Positions 1-8,362 of a stretch of DNA of 64,000 nucleotides are shown one piece after another. Position 1 is the stretch's first letter. Each line of letters opens with the position of its first letter. Source of the stretch: Clostridia bacterium (GTDB lineage Bacteria > Bacillota > Clostridia > Lachnospirales > Lachnospiraceae); the NCBI GenBank assembly GCA_910575725.1, contig CAJTFE010000011.1, positions 62,001 to 126,000 of the forward strand, in the 5' to 3' direction. The translations under genes were made by a program, and so were the position numbers. The notes under the pieces were generated by a model that was not told where the DNA came from, made no database searches, and was given only the letters and a program-made list of their open reading frames with translations.

Positions 1-1
1 A

Positions 2-574
2 GCCCAGTATCTGCATATTGATGTGATGGACGGAGCCTTTGTGCCCAGCCTTTCGCTGGGCTTTCCGGTGATTCAGTCTATCCGGAAGCTGACGGATATG
101 GTCTTTGACGTGCACCTTATGATCTGTAATCCGGATCTGTATATTGCAGAGTTTGCCGCAGCCGGGGCAGATATTATTACAGTCCATGCAGAGGCATGTC
201 CGCATCTGAACCGTACTGTTGCGTCTATCAAGGAGCAGGGAGTAAAGGCCGGCGTGGTTCTGAATCCCTCTACGCCTCTGACGGCCCTTGAGTATATTCT
301 GGAGGATCTGGATATGGTTCTTCTTATGACTGTGAATCCGGGCTTTGGCGGACAGAAGTACATTGAAAGCTGTACAAAGAAGATTCGTGATCTGCGGAAA
401 ATGATAACAGACAGGGGACTGAATATTGACATTGAGGTAGACGGCGGGATCAAGCTCAGCAATGTGAAGAAGGTTCTGGAGGCCGGAGCCAATGTGATTG
501 TGGCGGGCTCTGCTGTCTTTGGCGGCGATGTGGAGCAGAATGTAAAAGACTTTTTAGAGGTTTTAAATGCATGA
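2..574 (+). CDS. rpe: Ribulose-phosphate 3-epimerase, 5' end cut off by the window
   Basis: This cytosolic TIM-barrel enzyme interconverts D-ribulose 5-phosphate and D-xylulose 5-phosphate in the pentose phosphate pathway. The reading frame is open from base 2, and the first visible residues run into HIDVMDGAFVPSLSLG, which carries the family's metal-binding His and catalytic Asp. HLMI, NPGFGGQKYI (phosphate loop), EVDGGIK (second catalytic Asp) and AGSAVF follow in the expected order. About 190 residues are seen, so only some 30 N-terminal residues are missing. The stop codon overlaps the ATG of thiN (ATGA), so the two are translationally coupled. Recognition is by family motifs and is secure. 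Confidence 0.95.
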   Translation, partial: AQYLHIDVMDGAFVPSLSLGFPVIQSIRKLTDMVFDVHLMICNPDLYIAEFAAAGADIITVHAEACPHLNRTVASIKEQGVKAGVVLNPSTPLTALEYILEDLDMVLLMTVNPGFGGQKYIESCTKKIRDLRKMITDRGLNIDIEVDGGIKLSNVKKVLEAGANVIVAGSAVFGGDVEQNVKDFLEVLNA

Positions 575-1224
575 GGGCTTTGATTGTAAGCGGGGGCAGG
601 ATCGATCCGGATTTTGCCCTTTCTTATTGCAAAAATAGAAAATATGACTGGGTAATTGGGGTGGATCGGGGGCTTAAGTTTTTATATGAGCATGGAATCC
701 GTCCGACCCATGTGGTGGGGGATTTTGATTCGGCAGATCCCGGACTGGAAGCTTATTACCGGAAGCAGGAGGGAATCGAGATCCGCCGTTTCAATCCGGT
801 GAAGGATTCTACGGACACCCAGATAGCCATTGAACTGGCCCTGGAGCTTGGAAGCGCCCGGATTGAGATTCTGGGAGGCACTGGGAGCCGTCTGGATCAT
901 GTGCTGGGCAATATTCAGAGTATGATGCTGGCAAAGAAAAGGGGAGCGGACTGTGTGATGGTGGATCCCAATAACCGGATTCGTCTGATAGAGGAAGATA
1001 CCGTGATCAGAAGGGAGGAGCAGTACGGCCGTTTTGTATCGCTTGTTCCGCTGACTTCGGTTGTAGAAGGGGTGGAGCTGACGGGCTTTCAGTATCCCCT
1101 GCATAACTATACGTTTTCCAGTACAGAGAGCGCGGGCCTTGGGGTCAGCAATGAGATACTGGAGGAGGAGGCCCGGATTCATATGGAATCCGGCGTTTTG
1201 ATACTGATTGAATCGCTGGATTAG
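571..1224 (+). CDS. thiN: Thiamine pyrophosphokinase
   Basis: It transfers pyrophosphate from ATP to thiamine to make thiamine diphosphate, the cofactor of transketolase and related enzymes. The 217-residue length is normal for the family. Visible motifs are the N-terminal GVDRGLKFL segment, VVGDFDS (Asp pair for Mg/ATP), KDSTDTQIA near residue 80, and GGTGSRLDHVLGNI near residue 110. The C-terminal half is the usual beta-rich thiamine-binding domain. The ATG overlaps the rpe stop, and this rpe-thiN order is common in Firmicutes. The next gene starts 335 bases downstream behind its own promoter, so the operon probably ends here, although no strong terminator hairpin was found. Confidence 0.94.
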   Translation: MRALIVSGGRIDPDFALSYCKNRKYDWVIGVDRGLKFLYEHGIRPTHVVGDFDSADPGLEAYYRKQEGIEIRRFNPVKDSTDTQIAIELALELGSARIEILGGTGSRLDHVLGNIQSMMLAKKRGADCVMVDPNNRIRLIEEDTVIRREEQYGRFVSLVPLTSVVEGVELTGFQYPLHNYTFSSTESAGLGVSNEILEEEARIHMESGVLILIESLD

Positions 1225-1271
1225 CCTGCTTGCCAAGAGAGCGGCACAGCATTAGGAAATATTTGGCTTAA

Positions 1272-1305
1272 TTTCCAGAGAAAAAGCTGTTTTTCCAGAG
1301 AAAAA
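1272..1305. repeat. Two direct copies of a 14-bp motif in the thiN-HPr intergenic region
   Basis: TTTCCAGAGAAAAA occurs at 1272-1285 and again at 1292-1305, a 20-bp period that places both on nearly the same face of the helix. It lies about 170 bases upstream of the promoter at 1476. The rest of the 335-base gap between thiN and the HPr-like gene is AT-rich with no convincing gene. A regulator-binding site is possible but not demonstrated. Confidence 0.35.
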
Positions 1306-1475
1306 ATAGTTAGGAACAATTTTGATTTTTTTCAAATATTTTCAATCAGATCCGGAAAGAGGAAGTTCTGCATTTTTGAAACTGTAAAAAAGTCAGAGAA
1401 CGAAAACCGGCCAAATTGTATATTTTTCATAAAAAGGGAGAAAATAGGGGTGAGAGGCAGGAAAGACAGGCAGGA

Positions 1476-1504
1476 TTGACAAATGAAGCCCTTGCTGTCA
1501 TAAT
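1476..1504 (+). promoter_or_regulatory. Sigma-A type promoter for the HPr-like gene
   Basis: A perfect -35 TTGACA (1476-1481) is followed after 17 bases by CATAAT (1499-1504). The gene begins at 1560 and is preceded by GAGGAG at about 1542-1547, which suits a short leader. Confidence 0.7.
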
Positions 1505-1559
1505 ACCTCCATTGAAACAACTATTGTTATCTGATTTTAAGTTTGAGGAGTGATGAAAA

Positions 1560-1787
1560 ATGCAGGAAAGAAAGATTCGGTTAAATGCCACGGAAGATGT
1601 AAAGGAATTTGTAAACGGAGCAAGCCAGTGTGATTTTGATGTGGATGTCTCCTACAACCGGGTTCTGATTGATGCAAAGTCTATACTGGGTGTTCTGAGC
1701 CTGGATCTGAGCCGCGTGCTGACGGTCCGGTGCCATGGAGATAACGGCAGCTTCAATCGGGTTCTCGCAAAATTCGCAGCAGCTTAA
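1560..1787 (+). CDS. HPr-family protein lacking the phosphorylatable histidine
   Basis: This is a 75-residue HPr-fold protein. The regulatory-serine region is well kept: AKSILGVLSLDL at residues 39-50, where Ser41 matches Ser46 of HPr, the HprK/P target. The active-site loop that normally reads G-L-H-A-R-P is replaced by NATEDVKEFV, so there is no His-15 equivalent and the protein cannot carry phosphate from enzyme I. By analogy with Crh of Bacillus it could be a regulatory HPr homologue, for example a catabolite-control partner. That role is inferred. It is a single-gene unit with its own promoter at 1476 and terminator at 1819. Confidence 0.8.
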   Translation: MQERKIRLNATEDVKEFVNGASQCDFDVDVSYNRVLIDAKSILGVLSLDLSRVLTVRCHGDNGSFNRVLAKFAAA

Positions 1788-1818
1788 AGTGGGACAACAG
1801 AGTAAGTGATAAGGAGAA

Positions 1819-1845
1819 GGGATCTGCCGGGGGCAGGTCTCTTTT
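1819..1845 (+). terminator. Rho-independent terminator after the HPr-like gene
   Basis: A 10-bp stem (1819-1828 with 1832-1841, including two G-T wobbles) with a GGG loop is followed by TTTT. It lies 31 bases after the HPr-like stop codon. The remaining gap up to 2027 shows no gene. Confidence 0.7.
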
Positions 1846-2027
1846 GACGTTTACATAGGGAGAATGCTTTTTGAAGCCTTCTTTTTCTCCTTGTCGCCGT
1901 TTGCTTGCAGTATAAAAATAAAGTGTTTGTAAAGCGCGACAAAATGGTTTTGAGTGAAGGATATGGTGGAAATTCGAGGTCAAAAACAATCAATTAAAGG
2001 ACAAATGCGCAAATATAGAAAGGGATG

Positions 2028-2036
2028 TGTTATAAT
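2028..2036 (+). promoter_or_regulatory. Extended -10 promoter for the two-component/lanthipeptide unit
   Basis: TGTTATAAT (TG at 2028-2029, TATAAT at 2031-2036) is a consensus extended -10 element about 96 bases before the response-regulator start. No good -35 is seen, as is common for extended -10 promoters. A TTGACA at about 2069 has only a poor partner. Confidence 0.5.
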
Positions 2037-2131
2037 TACCTTAATATTCCAGTGATTACGAGACAGAAATTGACATACAAAAAGATAAAATCTATCCCTT
2101 GAAACAGGGGAGGAAAGTTGAAGAAGATTTT

Positions 2132-2842
2132 ATGCTTAAGATAGCAGTATTGGATGATCAGGACGAGTATGTAAAGCAGATCCGCGAGCTGACAGCCCAG
2201 AGTATGCAGAACCTTGGTGTTCGGTATCGATTCAAGAAGTATAGCCAGGCCAGTCAGGTGCTCTCTGATTTGTTGGAAAAAGAATATTATGATATCTACC
2301 TCTTGGATGTGGAGATGCCGGATATGTCCGGGCTGGAGGTTGCAAGGCTTATCCGGAAAGAATGCTGGGGCCCGGTCATTATATACATTACGAATCATGT
2401 TGAATATGCAGTGGAAGCTTTTGAGGTAAATGCTTACCGTTACATTCCAAAAAGTATGCTGGAAGAGAAGCTTCCGGCCGCTTTTGCAGCTCTGGCTGCG
2501 CAGATGGACCAGGAGGAAGACGAGTATTATAAGGTAGAAAGAGGCTATCAGTTTGAAAGAATTCCCTACCAAGAGATCTACTATCTGAAAAAGGAAGAGA
2601 AGTATGTGCTGATTGTTCACAAGCGAGGACAGAGCAGGGTAAGGAAGACCCTGTCGGAAATGCTGGAGGAGCTTGGGGAAAGCGATTATTTTATCAAGAT
2701 CGACAGAAGCTATGTGGTCAACGTTCTGCACATTATGTCCTTGAAGAATCAGCAGATTTTACTCCGTGACGGGAGCAGACTTCCTGTAGGCAAGCCAAGG
2801 CTGCAGGAGGTGAAGCAGAGAATTCTGGAATACTGGCGGTGA
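2132..2842 (+). CDS. LytTR-family (AgrA-like) response regulator
   Basis: A 236-residue regulator with an N-terminal receiver (residues 1-120) and a C-terminal LytTR DNA-binding domain (about 135-236). The receiver has the acidic pair VLDDQ, the phospho-acceptor D59 in LLDVEMPDMSG and the switch Thr region YITNH. The LytTR domain has the typical EIYYLKKEEKYVLIV and FIKIDRSYVVNV segments. ATG 2132 was chosen because the fold begins right there (LKIAVLDD) and the in-frame TTG at 2099 lacks a ribosome site. It is followed 6 bases later by the AgrC-like kinase. Such pairs often sense a secreted peptide, and the candidate precursor gene lies just downstream. Confidence 0.9.
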   Translation: MLKIAVLDDQDEYVKQIRELTAQSMQNLGVRYRFKKYSQASQVLSDLLEKEYYDIYLLDVEMPDMSGLEVARLIRKECWGPVIIYITNHVEYAVEAFEVNAYRYIPKSMLEEKLPAAFAALAAQMDQEEDEYYKVERGYQFERIPYQEIYYLKKEEKYVLIVHKRGQSRVRKTLSEMLEELGESDYFIKIDRSYVVNVLHIMSLKNQQILLRDGSRLPVGKPRLQEVKQRILEYWR

Positions 2843-2848
2843 TAACGG

Positions 2849-4138
2849 ATGGTGCTGTTTTTATGCTATAGCCTTACCCAGTTTATAGAGCAGTTTTTGG
2901 GGATCTGGATTCTGCATAAGGTGTATGCAGAGCCGAGGTTTCGGTCGAAAAGGATGATGATTCTGGGCGGAGGGCTCTTTTTGGGAGTGGCTCTTTTGTT
3001 TGTGTGGAATGCTTGGGAGTCATACATATCTAATCTTGTTGTTTTATTTGGTAATATTTTGTGGGCTTTTTTCTATTCTGTATATTTTAGATGCTCTTTT
3101 TATACGGCATATATTTGGGAAAACTTTTATAGCGTTATGGTTTCGCTTTTAAAAATGCCAATATTAATTTTAATGGGGCTATTACAACATAAAATTTTTT
3201 ATGATGTAAATAGGGGAGAAAAGTGTTTTGCTGAGGTGTTTTGGTGCCTTTTAATAGAAGTTTTAATAATTGTATTGATTAAAAAGAAAAGCAACATTAC
3301 AAAATTGCTGCGAATGTTGTTATCCAGATATAAAAGGCTTTTATTTGTTATTTTTTTAATAGAATGGTGTATGTTAACATATAGCATGTATTTAGGAGAA
3401 CGAGGATTTGTATTCATTGATTTTGCGTTGCATTTGATTTTTATTATATGTTCAGTTTTGTTGGCGCTTTATTTAATGTTGAATATTCTTTATCAGGAAA
3501 TAAAGAGTGAAAATATCATGTTGGATGCAATACAGAATAATTTACAGAATCAAAATGATAAATTACAAGTTTTTTATAATCAAAATAATCGGCAGCTTCA
3601 TGATGTAAAACATATTATGATTTATCTCAGAAATTGTTTAGAGAGTGGAAAGACGGAAGAGGCATTAACACAAGTTTGTGATTTTACTGATGATTTGATA
3701 GCAATGGAAAGGAAGGTGTGGACAGGATTTTCTTTTCTTGATTTTGTATTAAATAGTAAAAAGCTAGAGATGGATGAAAACAAAATAAAGTTCGAATTAG
3801 AAGTAGATTTATATCAGATACCTGTTAAGGATGCTGAGTTAGGTGTAGTGCTTGGAAATTTATTTGATAATGCTATTGAAGCCGCAAAAAAATGTGAGTT
3901 ATCTAAAAGAAAAGTTTTTTTAAGAATTTGTAATCGAAATGACATGTTTTTATTGTGTTTATATAATACTAGTATTCAGGTGCCGTTAATGGTGGATGAT
4001 AGATTTGTAACAACTAAAAAAGACAAATATGCTCATGGATTGGGGGTGGAAAGTGTAAAGCGTATTGTAGATAAATATAATGGGAATATAAGCTTTCAAT
4101 ACGATGATGAGCATTTTGAAGTTAATATTTTAATTTAG
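2849..4138 (+). CDS. AgrC-like membrane sensor histidine kinase (GHKL)
   Basis: A 429-residue kinase with six or seven N-terminal membrane helices (residues 1-210) and a cytoplasmic HPK10-type kinase domain. The likely phospho-acceptor is H251 in RQLHDVKHIM. The N box is LGNLFDNAIEAA with N341, and AHGLGVESVKRIVDKYNG forms the G box. It probably phosphorylates the LytTR regulator encoded 6 bases upstream. Base composition changes inside the gene: the first 160 bases resemble the preceding genes, and the rest from about 3010 is strongly AT-rich, suggesting a recombination junction. Membrane-domain composition alone could explain part of this. The ligand is not known. It may be the lanthipeptide encoded next, as in autoinduced lantibiotic systems. 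Confidence 0.88.
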   Translation: MVLFLCYSLTQFIEQFLGIWILHKVYAEPRFRSKRMMILGGGLFLGVALLFVWNAWESYISNLVVLFGNILWAFFYSVYFRCSFYTAYIWENFYSVMVSLLKMPILILMGLLQHKIFYDVNRGEKCFAEVFWCLLIEVLIIVLIKKKSNITKLLRMLLSRYKRLLFVIFLIEWCMLTYSMYLGERGFVFIDFALHLIFIICSVLLALYLMLNILYQEIKSENIMLDAIQNNLQNQNDKLQVFYNQNNRQLHDVKHIMIYLRNCLESGKTEEALTQVCDFTDDLIAMERKVWTGFSFLDFVLNSKKLEMDENKIKFELEVDLYQIPVKDAELGVVLGNLFDNAIEAAKKCELSKRKVFLRICNRNDMFLLCLYNTSIQVPLMVDDRFVTTKKDKYAHGLGVESVKRIVDKYNGNISFQYDDEHFEVNILI

Positions 4139-4156
4139 TAGGAGGTGTTAGTGATT

Positions 4157-4297
4157 ATGAAGAATGAGAATGAAGCAATTGGCAACCTTTTGACCGAACT
4201 GGAAGAAACCGACAAAGTTGGTATTATGCCAGAAGAGGAAGGAACATATTCAATTACTGCCAATTATGGATCGTTTTTTACTTTATTATGCTGCTAG
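4157..4297 (+). CDS. Candidate class II lanthipeptide precursor (LanA), 46 residues
   Basis: The acidic N-terminal part (NLLTELEETD, then PEEEG) looks like a leader. The C-terminal part is rich in Ser/Thr and ends in Cys-Cys (GSFFTLLCC). Modifiable residues are Thr30, Ser32, Thr34, Ser39 and Thr42, with only Cys45 and Cys46, so at most two (methyl)lanthionine rings could form. The CC end recalls salivaricin A and the lacticin 481 group, but the usual third Cys and a clear GG/GA cleavage site are missing. GGAGG at 4141-4145 precedes it, and an in-frame GTG at 4151 is an alternative start. It is followed by a terminator and then lanM. The assignment rests on context and composition. A signalling peptide for the upstream kinase is the main alternative. 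Confidence 0.72.
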   Translation: MKNENEAIGNLLTELEETDKVGIMPEEEGTYSITANYGSFFTLLCC

Positions 4298-4302
4298 CAT
4301 GC

Positions 4303-4326
4303 TGCGGCCCTTCGGGGCCGCATTTT
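4303..4326 (+). terminator. UUCG-loop terminator/attenuator between lanA and lanM
   Basis: A perfect 8-bp GC-rich stem TGCGGCCC / GGGCCGCA closed by a TTCG tetraloop is followed by TTTT, 5 bases after the lanA stop. This arrangement normally gives far more precursor transcript than synthetase transcript. Confidence 0.85.
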
Positions 4327-4445
4327 GTATTTTACCGTAATAATCACGGTCAGAAAAACTTTTAAATTGTGTGCGGAAATATTATTGTTGTTGTAAAAAT
4401 CTGGTATAACAATTTTGATAATTATTAAAAAATATCTGGAAGTTA

Positions 4446-4475
4446 TTGGATTAGAATACACTATTTTGGTATAAT
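4446..4475 (+). promoter_or_regulatory. Probable lanM promoter
   Basis: TTGGAT (4446-4451), an 18-base spacer and an extended -10 TGGTATAAT (4467-4475) lie 115 bases before the lanM start. A second TGGTATAA box sits near 4410. The region between the terminator and lanM is otherwise AT-rich with no gene. Confidence 0.5.
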
Positions 4476-4590
4476 AAACCACATTACTTCCTTTATTTTA
4501 AGCATTTGAAAAGCACTGATTTCTAACAAATGCTCAAGCCTAAAATCAATGTTCACTGTAATATGTCATTTATACCAGAGAGGAAAAAGT

Positions 4591-7569
4591 ATGAGCTACA
4601 AAAGCGAGATAAAAGAAAACACCGCCTTTTGGCAAAAAATTTTAGGCCCGGAAACCTGCCGTCACCTGTTAAATAATGAAGCGGATGAATACGCAGCGAG
4701 AGAATATTTGAAAGAAGAAGTTCAAATCCTGTCTCTGATAGAACCTTATTACAGAAAAGCATTAACAGAAAGAGCAGAATGGGAAAGCCGGATTCTGCAG
4801 GAAGGTTCTTTTCCCGGATTTTATCGCTTATTTATAAAAACTGCTTATTTTTACTGGAACAAAAAGAAGGTATGTTTTTTAAAAGAAGCCCGGAAAGGCA
4901 TCGCAGAGAACCTGTACAAAAGAATCGAAAAAATACCGATAAAGGTTTTGATACAGGATATCCATGACTGCAAGAAAAAAGGGCTTTTAAATGGGCAAAA
5001 CAGTGAGGAAGAATACGAGGATTACCAAGACAGATTTTTGGAAGATCCAGTTTATATAGAGAGCCTCTGCGAAAATTATCCGGAAATGAAAAGGCTGCTG
5101 TTCCTGCAGGTCTATCAGACAGTGGGAATCATGTGGGAGGTTGAGTCTGCGTTACAGAGGGACAGAAAGGTTTTGATAAATGAGCTTTGCGCAGGCCTGG
5201 ATTTTCAAAATGTGATACATATGGATACCAGCCTGTCGGACTGCCATCGAGGCGGAAGGACGGTTGCGAAGGTTGTCCTTGACAACGGCGTTACACTTAT
5301 TTATAAACCCCACAGCCTGCAAAAAGAAATTTTGTTTGAAGAAATATATAAGAAATTCCTAAATAAATGCGGTCTCTCAGAAAGAAAGCTTCTTATTATA
5401 AATGGTGATGCTTATGGATGGGAGGAATATGTTGAGAAAAGGAGCTGTGACACCATAGAAGAAGTGGAGCGGTATTTTGAGAGGACAGGAATTTTGCTCT
5501 TCCTTTGTTACATTATGGGAGCCACGGATATCCATGGCGAGAATCTTCTGGCATCAGGCGAGTATCCGATGCTTCTGGATTTGGAGACATTTCCCGGATG
5601 CAGGCAGCAGAAAGAAGCACGGGATGCAGAGCAGATGGTGAGAGACGCGATCAGCAGCTCTGTACTTTGTACAGGCCTTCTTCCGGTCGTAACCTGGGGA
5701 AGCCAGGAGGCAGGTGTGATTGTAAATGCGCTGCATAAAAACAGCAAAGAAATGACGCCTTTTCGTCTGCCTATCGTCTGCGAGCCCAGAAGCTCTGAGA
5801 TTCATATTGAGTACCAGCCAGTGGAAATCGAGCTTAGCGGCAGTCTCCCGGTGTTTCAAAATAAGGAGATGAATCCGGCAGATTTTGAGGAATGGATTTG
5901 CAAAGGCTTTGGAGAGGCCTATGATTGTATGCTGGAGCAAAAGCAGGAAATGACAGAAAGCCTGGAAAGACTATTCGCATACGAGGGCAGGTATCTGCTT
6001 CGCCATACGCAGCAGTACAGTATGGATCTAAATATGTCTTTTTTTCCGGAGTTTTTAAAAAGCAGAGAAAAACGGGATTTGTTTTTACATGTGCTGGATA
6101 AGCAGAATATACGTGCTTCTGTCCATGCTTATGAGCGCCGCGCCCTAAGACGCATGGACGTTCCTGTTTTTTATGCAAAAGGGAAAGCTTTACTGGATGG
6201 GGATGGAGAAGAACATCCGGATTTTTTTGCGGAGTCTTCCTATGAGGTCTGGAGAAAAAAGGCGGATGTGCTGAACGGGAAGGATAAGGGGGAGCAGCTG
6301 CGGTTTATAAAGTTATCTCTGGCATTGCTGAGGGAGCAAAAGGAAGTTCAGAGGGAGGCTGTTTGGGCAGATGAGCAGGGTTGCGCTGTTTCAAAAGGAG
6401 ATTTGCTCTGGAGGATAGCGGACAGGGTCTGCCGCATGGCTGTTATCTATGGAGCGGATGAGGATATAAACTGGAGCGGATTGAGATTTTTCGACGAGAA
6501 AAGCTGGAGCTTTGTGCCTCATGGCATGTATTTGTATGACGGGCTTGGCGGCGTGGCTGTATTTCTGGCAATGGTATTGAAAAGGTATCCGGAAGCGGCT
6601 TTTGAAAGAATCTATGAGATGGTGACGAAGAAGCTTTTTGCCTATACAGAAAGGCTGTCGGAGGATGCAGAAAGGTCAGAATCTCCTCATACCGGGGCCT
6701 TTATCGGGGAGGGATCTGTTGTTTATGCGTATCTGCTGCTTTATCAGATTACACAAAGGCAGATTTATCTGGATTATGCCAGGGCACACAGCGAGATATT
6801 ATTTAAGAAAATGGAAGAGGAGAGAACCACGGATTTTTTGTCGGGTCTGTCTGGGGCGGTTGTGGTGCTGGTGAAGCTTTACCAAGCTACAGGCGAGGAG
6901 CGGTTTTTGAAGGCTGCGGCGGAACAGGGGGATCGTATCTGGGAGCAGGCCGTGCGGCAGGAAACGGGGTATGGATTCTCCGGCGCAATGGAGGGGAAGG
7001 CTTTGGCAGGAATGGCTCATGGGAATAGCGGTTATATATTGGCGTATTCTTATCTGCTGGAGGTTACAGGAGAGAGATGCTGCCAGGAAAGAATCGGTGA
7101 GATGCTTGCCTATGAGAACCATTTGTATTCGGAGGAGGCTGGGAATTGGAAGGATCTGCGAAAGGAGAATACGGGGGGAAAGGAGCTCAATGCCTGGTGT
7201 CATGGGGCGGCTGGGATTCTTTTGTCCAGAATGCGGTTGAAGCATCTGGAGGAATTCCGGAATCATGCCGGGGTGCAGAAGGATATTGACAGGTGCGTCC
7301 AGGCCCTGCGTCTGTGTCCGGAGACGGAATCGGCCTGCCTCTGTCACGGGATGGCCGGGATGTGCTGGATTATCGGGCATTATCTGAAGGAATACCAGGA
7401 TGAGATGCTGGAAGAGAAACGAGAAAGGCTGATGAGGCGGATTTTGCGGATGTGTGAGAAGGGGGAAGGAATGCTTCCGCAAGAGTATTACCAGGTTTCG
7501 CTGATGACCGGGATAACCGGGGTTGGGGCGGCGCTGTGTGAAGGGGAGGATTATGAGGTTTTGTGTTGA
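4591..7569 (+). CDS. lanM: Class II lanthipeptide synthetase LanM
   Basis: A 992-residue bifunctional enzyme that dehydrates Ser/Thr of a precursor peptide and cyclises the products with Cys to lanthionines. The N-terminal dehydratase (about residues 150-600) shows SDCHRGGRTVAKVV, IYKPHS and GATDIHGENLLASG followed by LLDLETF, the kinase-like active site of LanM. The C-terminal LanC-like cyclase has all zinc ligands: C870 in NAWCHGAAG and C918-H919 in CLCHGMAG. Length is usual for LanM (900-1100). ATG 4591 follows GAGAGGA at a good distance. The expected partners, a LanT protease/exporter and immunity genes, are absent in this window, and DarTG follows instead. The substrate is presumably the small peptide at 4157. 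Confidence 0.95.
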   Translation: MSYKSEIKENTAFWQKILGPETCRHLLNNEADEYAAREYLKEEVQILSLIEPYYRKALTERAEWESRILQEGSFPGFYRLFIKTAYFYWNKKKVCFLKEARKGIAENLYKRIEKIPIKVLIQDIHDCKKKGLLNGQNSEEEYEDYQDRFLEDPVYIESLCENYPEMKRLLFLQVYQTVGIMWEVESALQRDRKVLINELCAGLDFQNVIHMDTSLSDCHRGGRTVAKVVLDNGVTLIYKPHSLQKEILFEEIYKKFLNKCGLSERKLLIINGDAYGWEEYVEKRSCDTIEEVERYFERTGILLFLCYIMGATDIHGENLLASGEYPMLLDLETFPGCRQQKEARDAEQMVRDAISSSVLCTGLLPVVTWGSQEAGVIVNALHKNSKEMTPFRLPIVCEPRSSEIHIEYQPVEIELSGSLPVFQNKEMNPADFEEWICKGFGEAYDCMLEQKQEMTESLERLFAYEGRYLLRHTQQYSMDLNMSFFPEFLKSREKRDLFLHVLDKQNIRASVHAYERRALRRMDVPVFYAKGKALLDGDGEEHPDFFAESSYEVWRKKADVLNGKDKGEQLRFIKLSLALLREQKEVQREAVWADEQGCAVSKGDLLWRIADRVCRMAVIYGADEDINWSGLRFFDEKSWSFVPHGMYLYDGLGGVAVFLAMVLKRYPEAAFERIYEMVTKKLFAYTERLSEDAERSESPHTGAFIGEGSVVYAYLLLYQITQRQIYLDYARAHSEILFKKMEEERTTDFLSGLSGAVVVLVKLYQATGEERFLKAAAEQGDRIWEQAVRQETGYGFSGAMEGKALAGMAHGNSGYILAYSYLLEVTGERCCQERIGEMLAYENHLYSEEAGNWKDLRKENTGGKELNAWCHGAAGILLSRMRLKHLEEFRNHAGVQKDIDRCVQALRLCPETESACLCHGMAGMCWIIGHYLKEYQDEMLEEKRERLMRRILRMCEKGEGMLPQEYYQVSLMTGITGVGAALCEGEDYEVLC

Positions 7570-7666
7570 TGGGAAATTTGAATTGGTTTTAGATAGGAAC
7601 ATAGTTATTGTTAACATTATGGAACTATGGTAAAGTAAATACAATAGTTCTGCCATTTAGGAGATT

Positions 7667-7695
7667 TTGAAGGTTTGCATCTGATAAACTATATA
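7667..7695 (+). promoter_or_regulatory. Probable darTG promoter
   Basis: TTGAAG (7667-7672), a 17-base spacer and TATATA (7690-7695) lie 50 bases upstream of darT. An imperfect dyad around GTTAAC at about 7598-7629 could be an operator. AAAGGAGAAG at about 7728 is the ribosome site. Confidence 0.45.
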
Positions 7696-7746
7696 AGATA
7701 AGACAACCTTCTGATATGATTGGGATAAAAGGAGAAGTACATAAAT

Positions 7747-8340
7747 ATGGGATTGGAAATTGCAAAAAGCGGCAGTCTATTATATCATTTGACAGAACTG
7801 GATAATTTGAGAGATATCGTATTGGATGGACTGCAGTCAAGAAGACAATTACAGGAAAGCGGAAAATTATTTTTTGATGTGGCAGATCCAAACATTATTT
7901 CGGAAAGAGTACGTCTGGGACTGGATAAATATATACCGTTTCATTTTCATCCATATTCAGCTTTTGATGCGGCAGTTAAGTATAAACACGCCGAGGATTC
8001 TATGATATATATTTGCATACATAGAGAATATGCGAGAGAGAATCGGTTTAAGGTTCTTCCGCGGCACCCTTTGTCTAGAAAAGAGTGTGTCTTATATGAA
8101 TTTGAAGAAGGGATAGCAAAAATTGATTGGGATACATTAATGGAGAGGGGGAGTACCGCGGAGGATGCCAAAAATATAAAAATGGCAGAGGCATTATGCT
8201 GTCGGAAAATTCCGGTTACAAGCTTTCATTCCATTGCTGTGGCAGGAAAAGAGGATAAAGAGCAGGTGGAGGATATTTTGTGGGAGTGTAACGTGAAATT
8301 TCCATTACCATATATAGATATTCAGTCTGTTTGGTTTTAG
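7747..8340 (+). CDS. darT: DarT-type DNA ADP-ribosyltransferase toxin
   Basis: A 197-residue DUF4433/DarT protein. Family members use NAD+ to ADP-ribosylate a base in single-stranded DNA and block replication. Visible marks are LLYHLTELDNLRDIV near the N terminus (NAD-binding His), the segment DVADPNIISERV, the conserved PFHFHPYSAFDAAV, and IKMAEALCCRKIPV near the C terminus, where E148 is the likely catalytic Glu. The macrodomain antitoxin starts 22 bases after its stop, the canonical DarTG order. Known functions are phage defence and toxin-antitoxin maintenance. The activity of this copy is inferred from family membership. Confidence 0.88.
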   Translation: MGLEIAKSGSLLYHLTELDNLRDIVLDGLQSRRQLQESGKLFFDVADPNIISERVRLGLDKYIPFHFHPYSAFDAAVKYKHAEDSMIYICIHREYARENRFKVLPRHPLSRKECVLYEFEEGIAKIDWDTLMERGSTAEDAKNIKMAEALCCRKIPVTSFHSIAVAGKEDKEQVEDILWECNVKFPLPYIDIQSVWF

Positions 8341-8362
8341 AAAACTTGAAGAAGAGGTGATT

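Noticed and set aside
2036..2731. A 231-codon minus-strand frame opposite the response regulator
   Set aside because: The plus-strand LytTR regulator is unambiguous; the minus frame has no recognisable domain and no ribosome site.
4549..4590. A lanM start 42 bases upstream of ATG 4591
   Set aside because: It has no ribosome site, while GAGAGGA precedes ATG 4591 at normal spacing.
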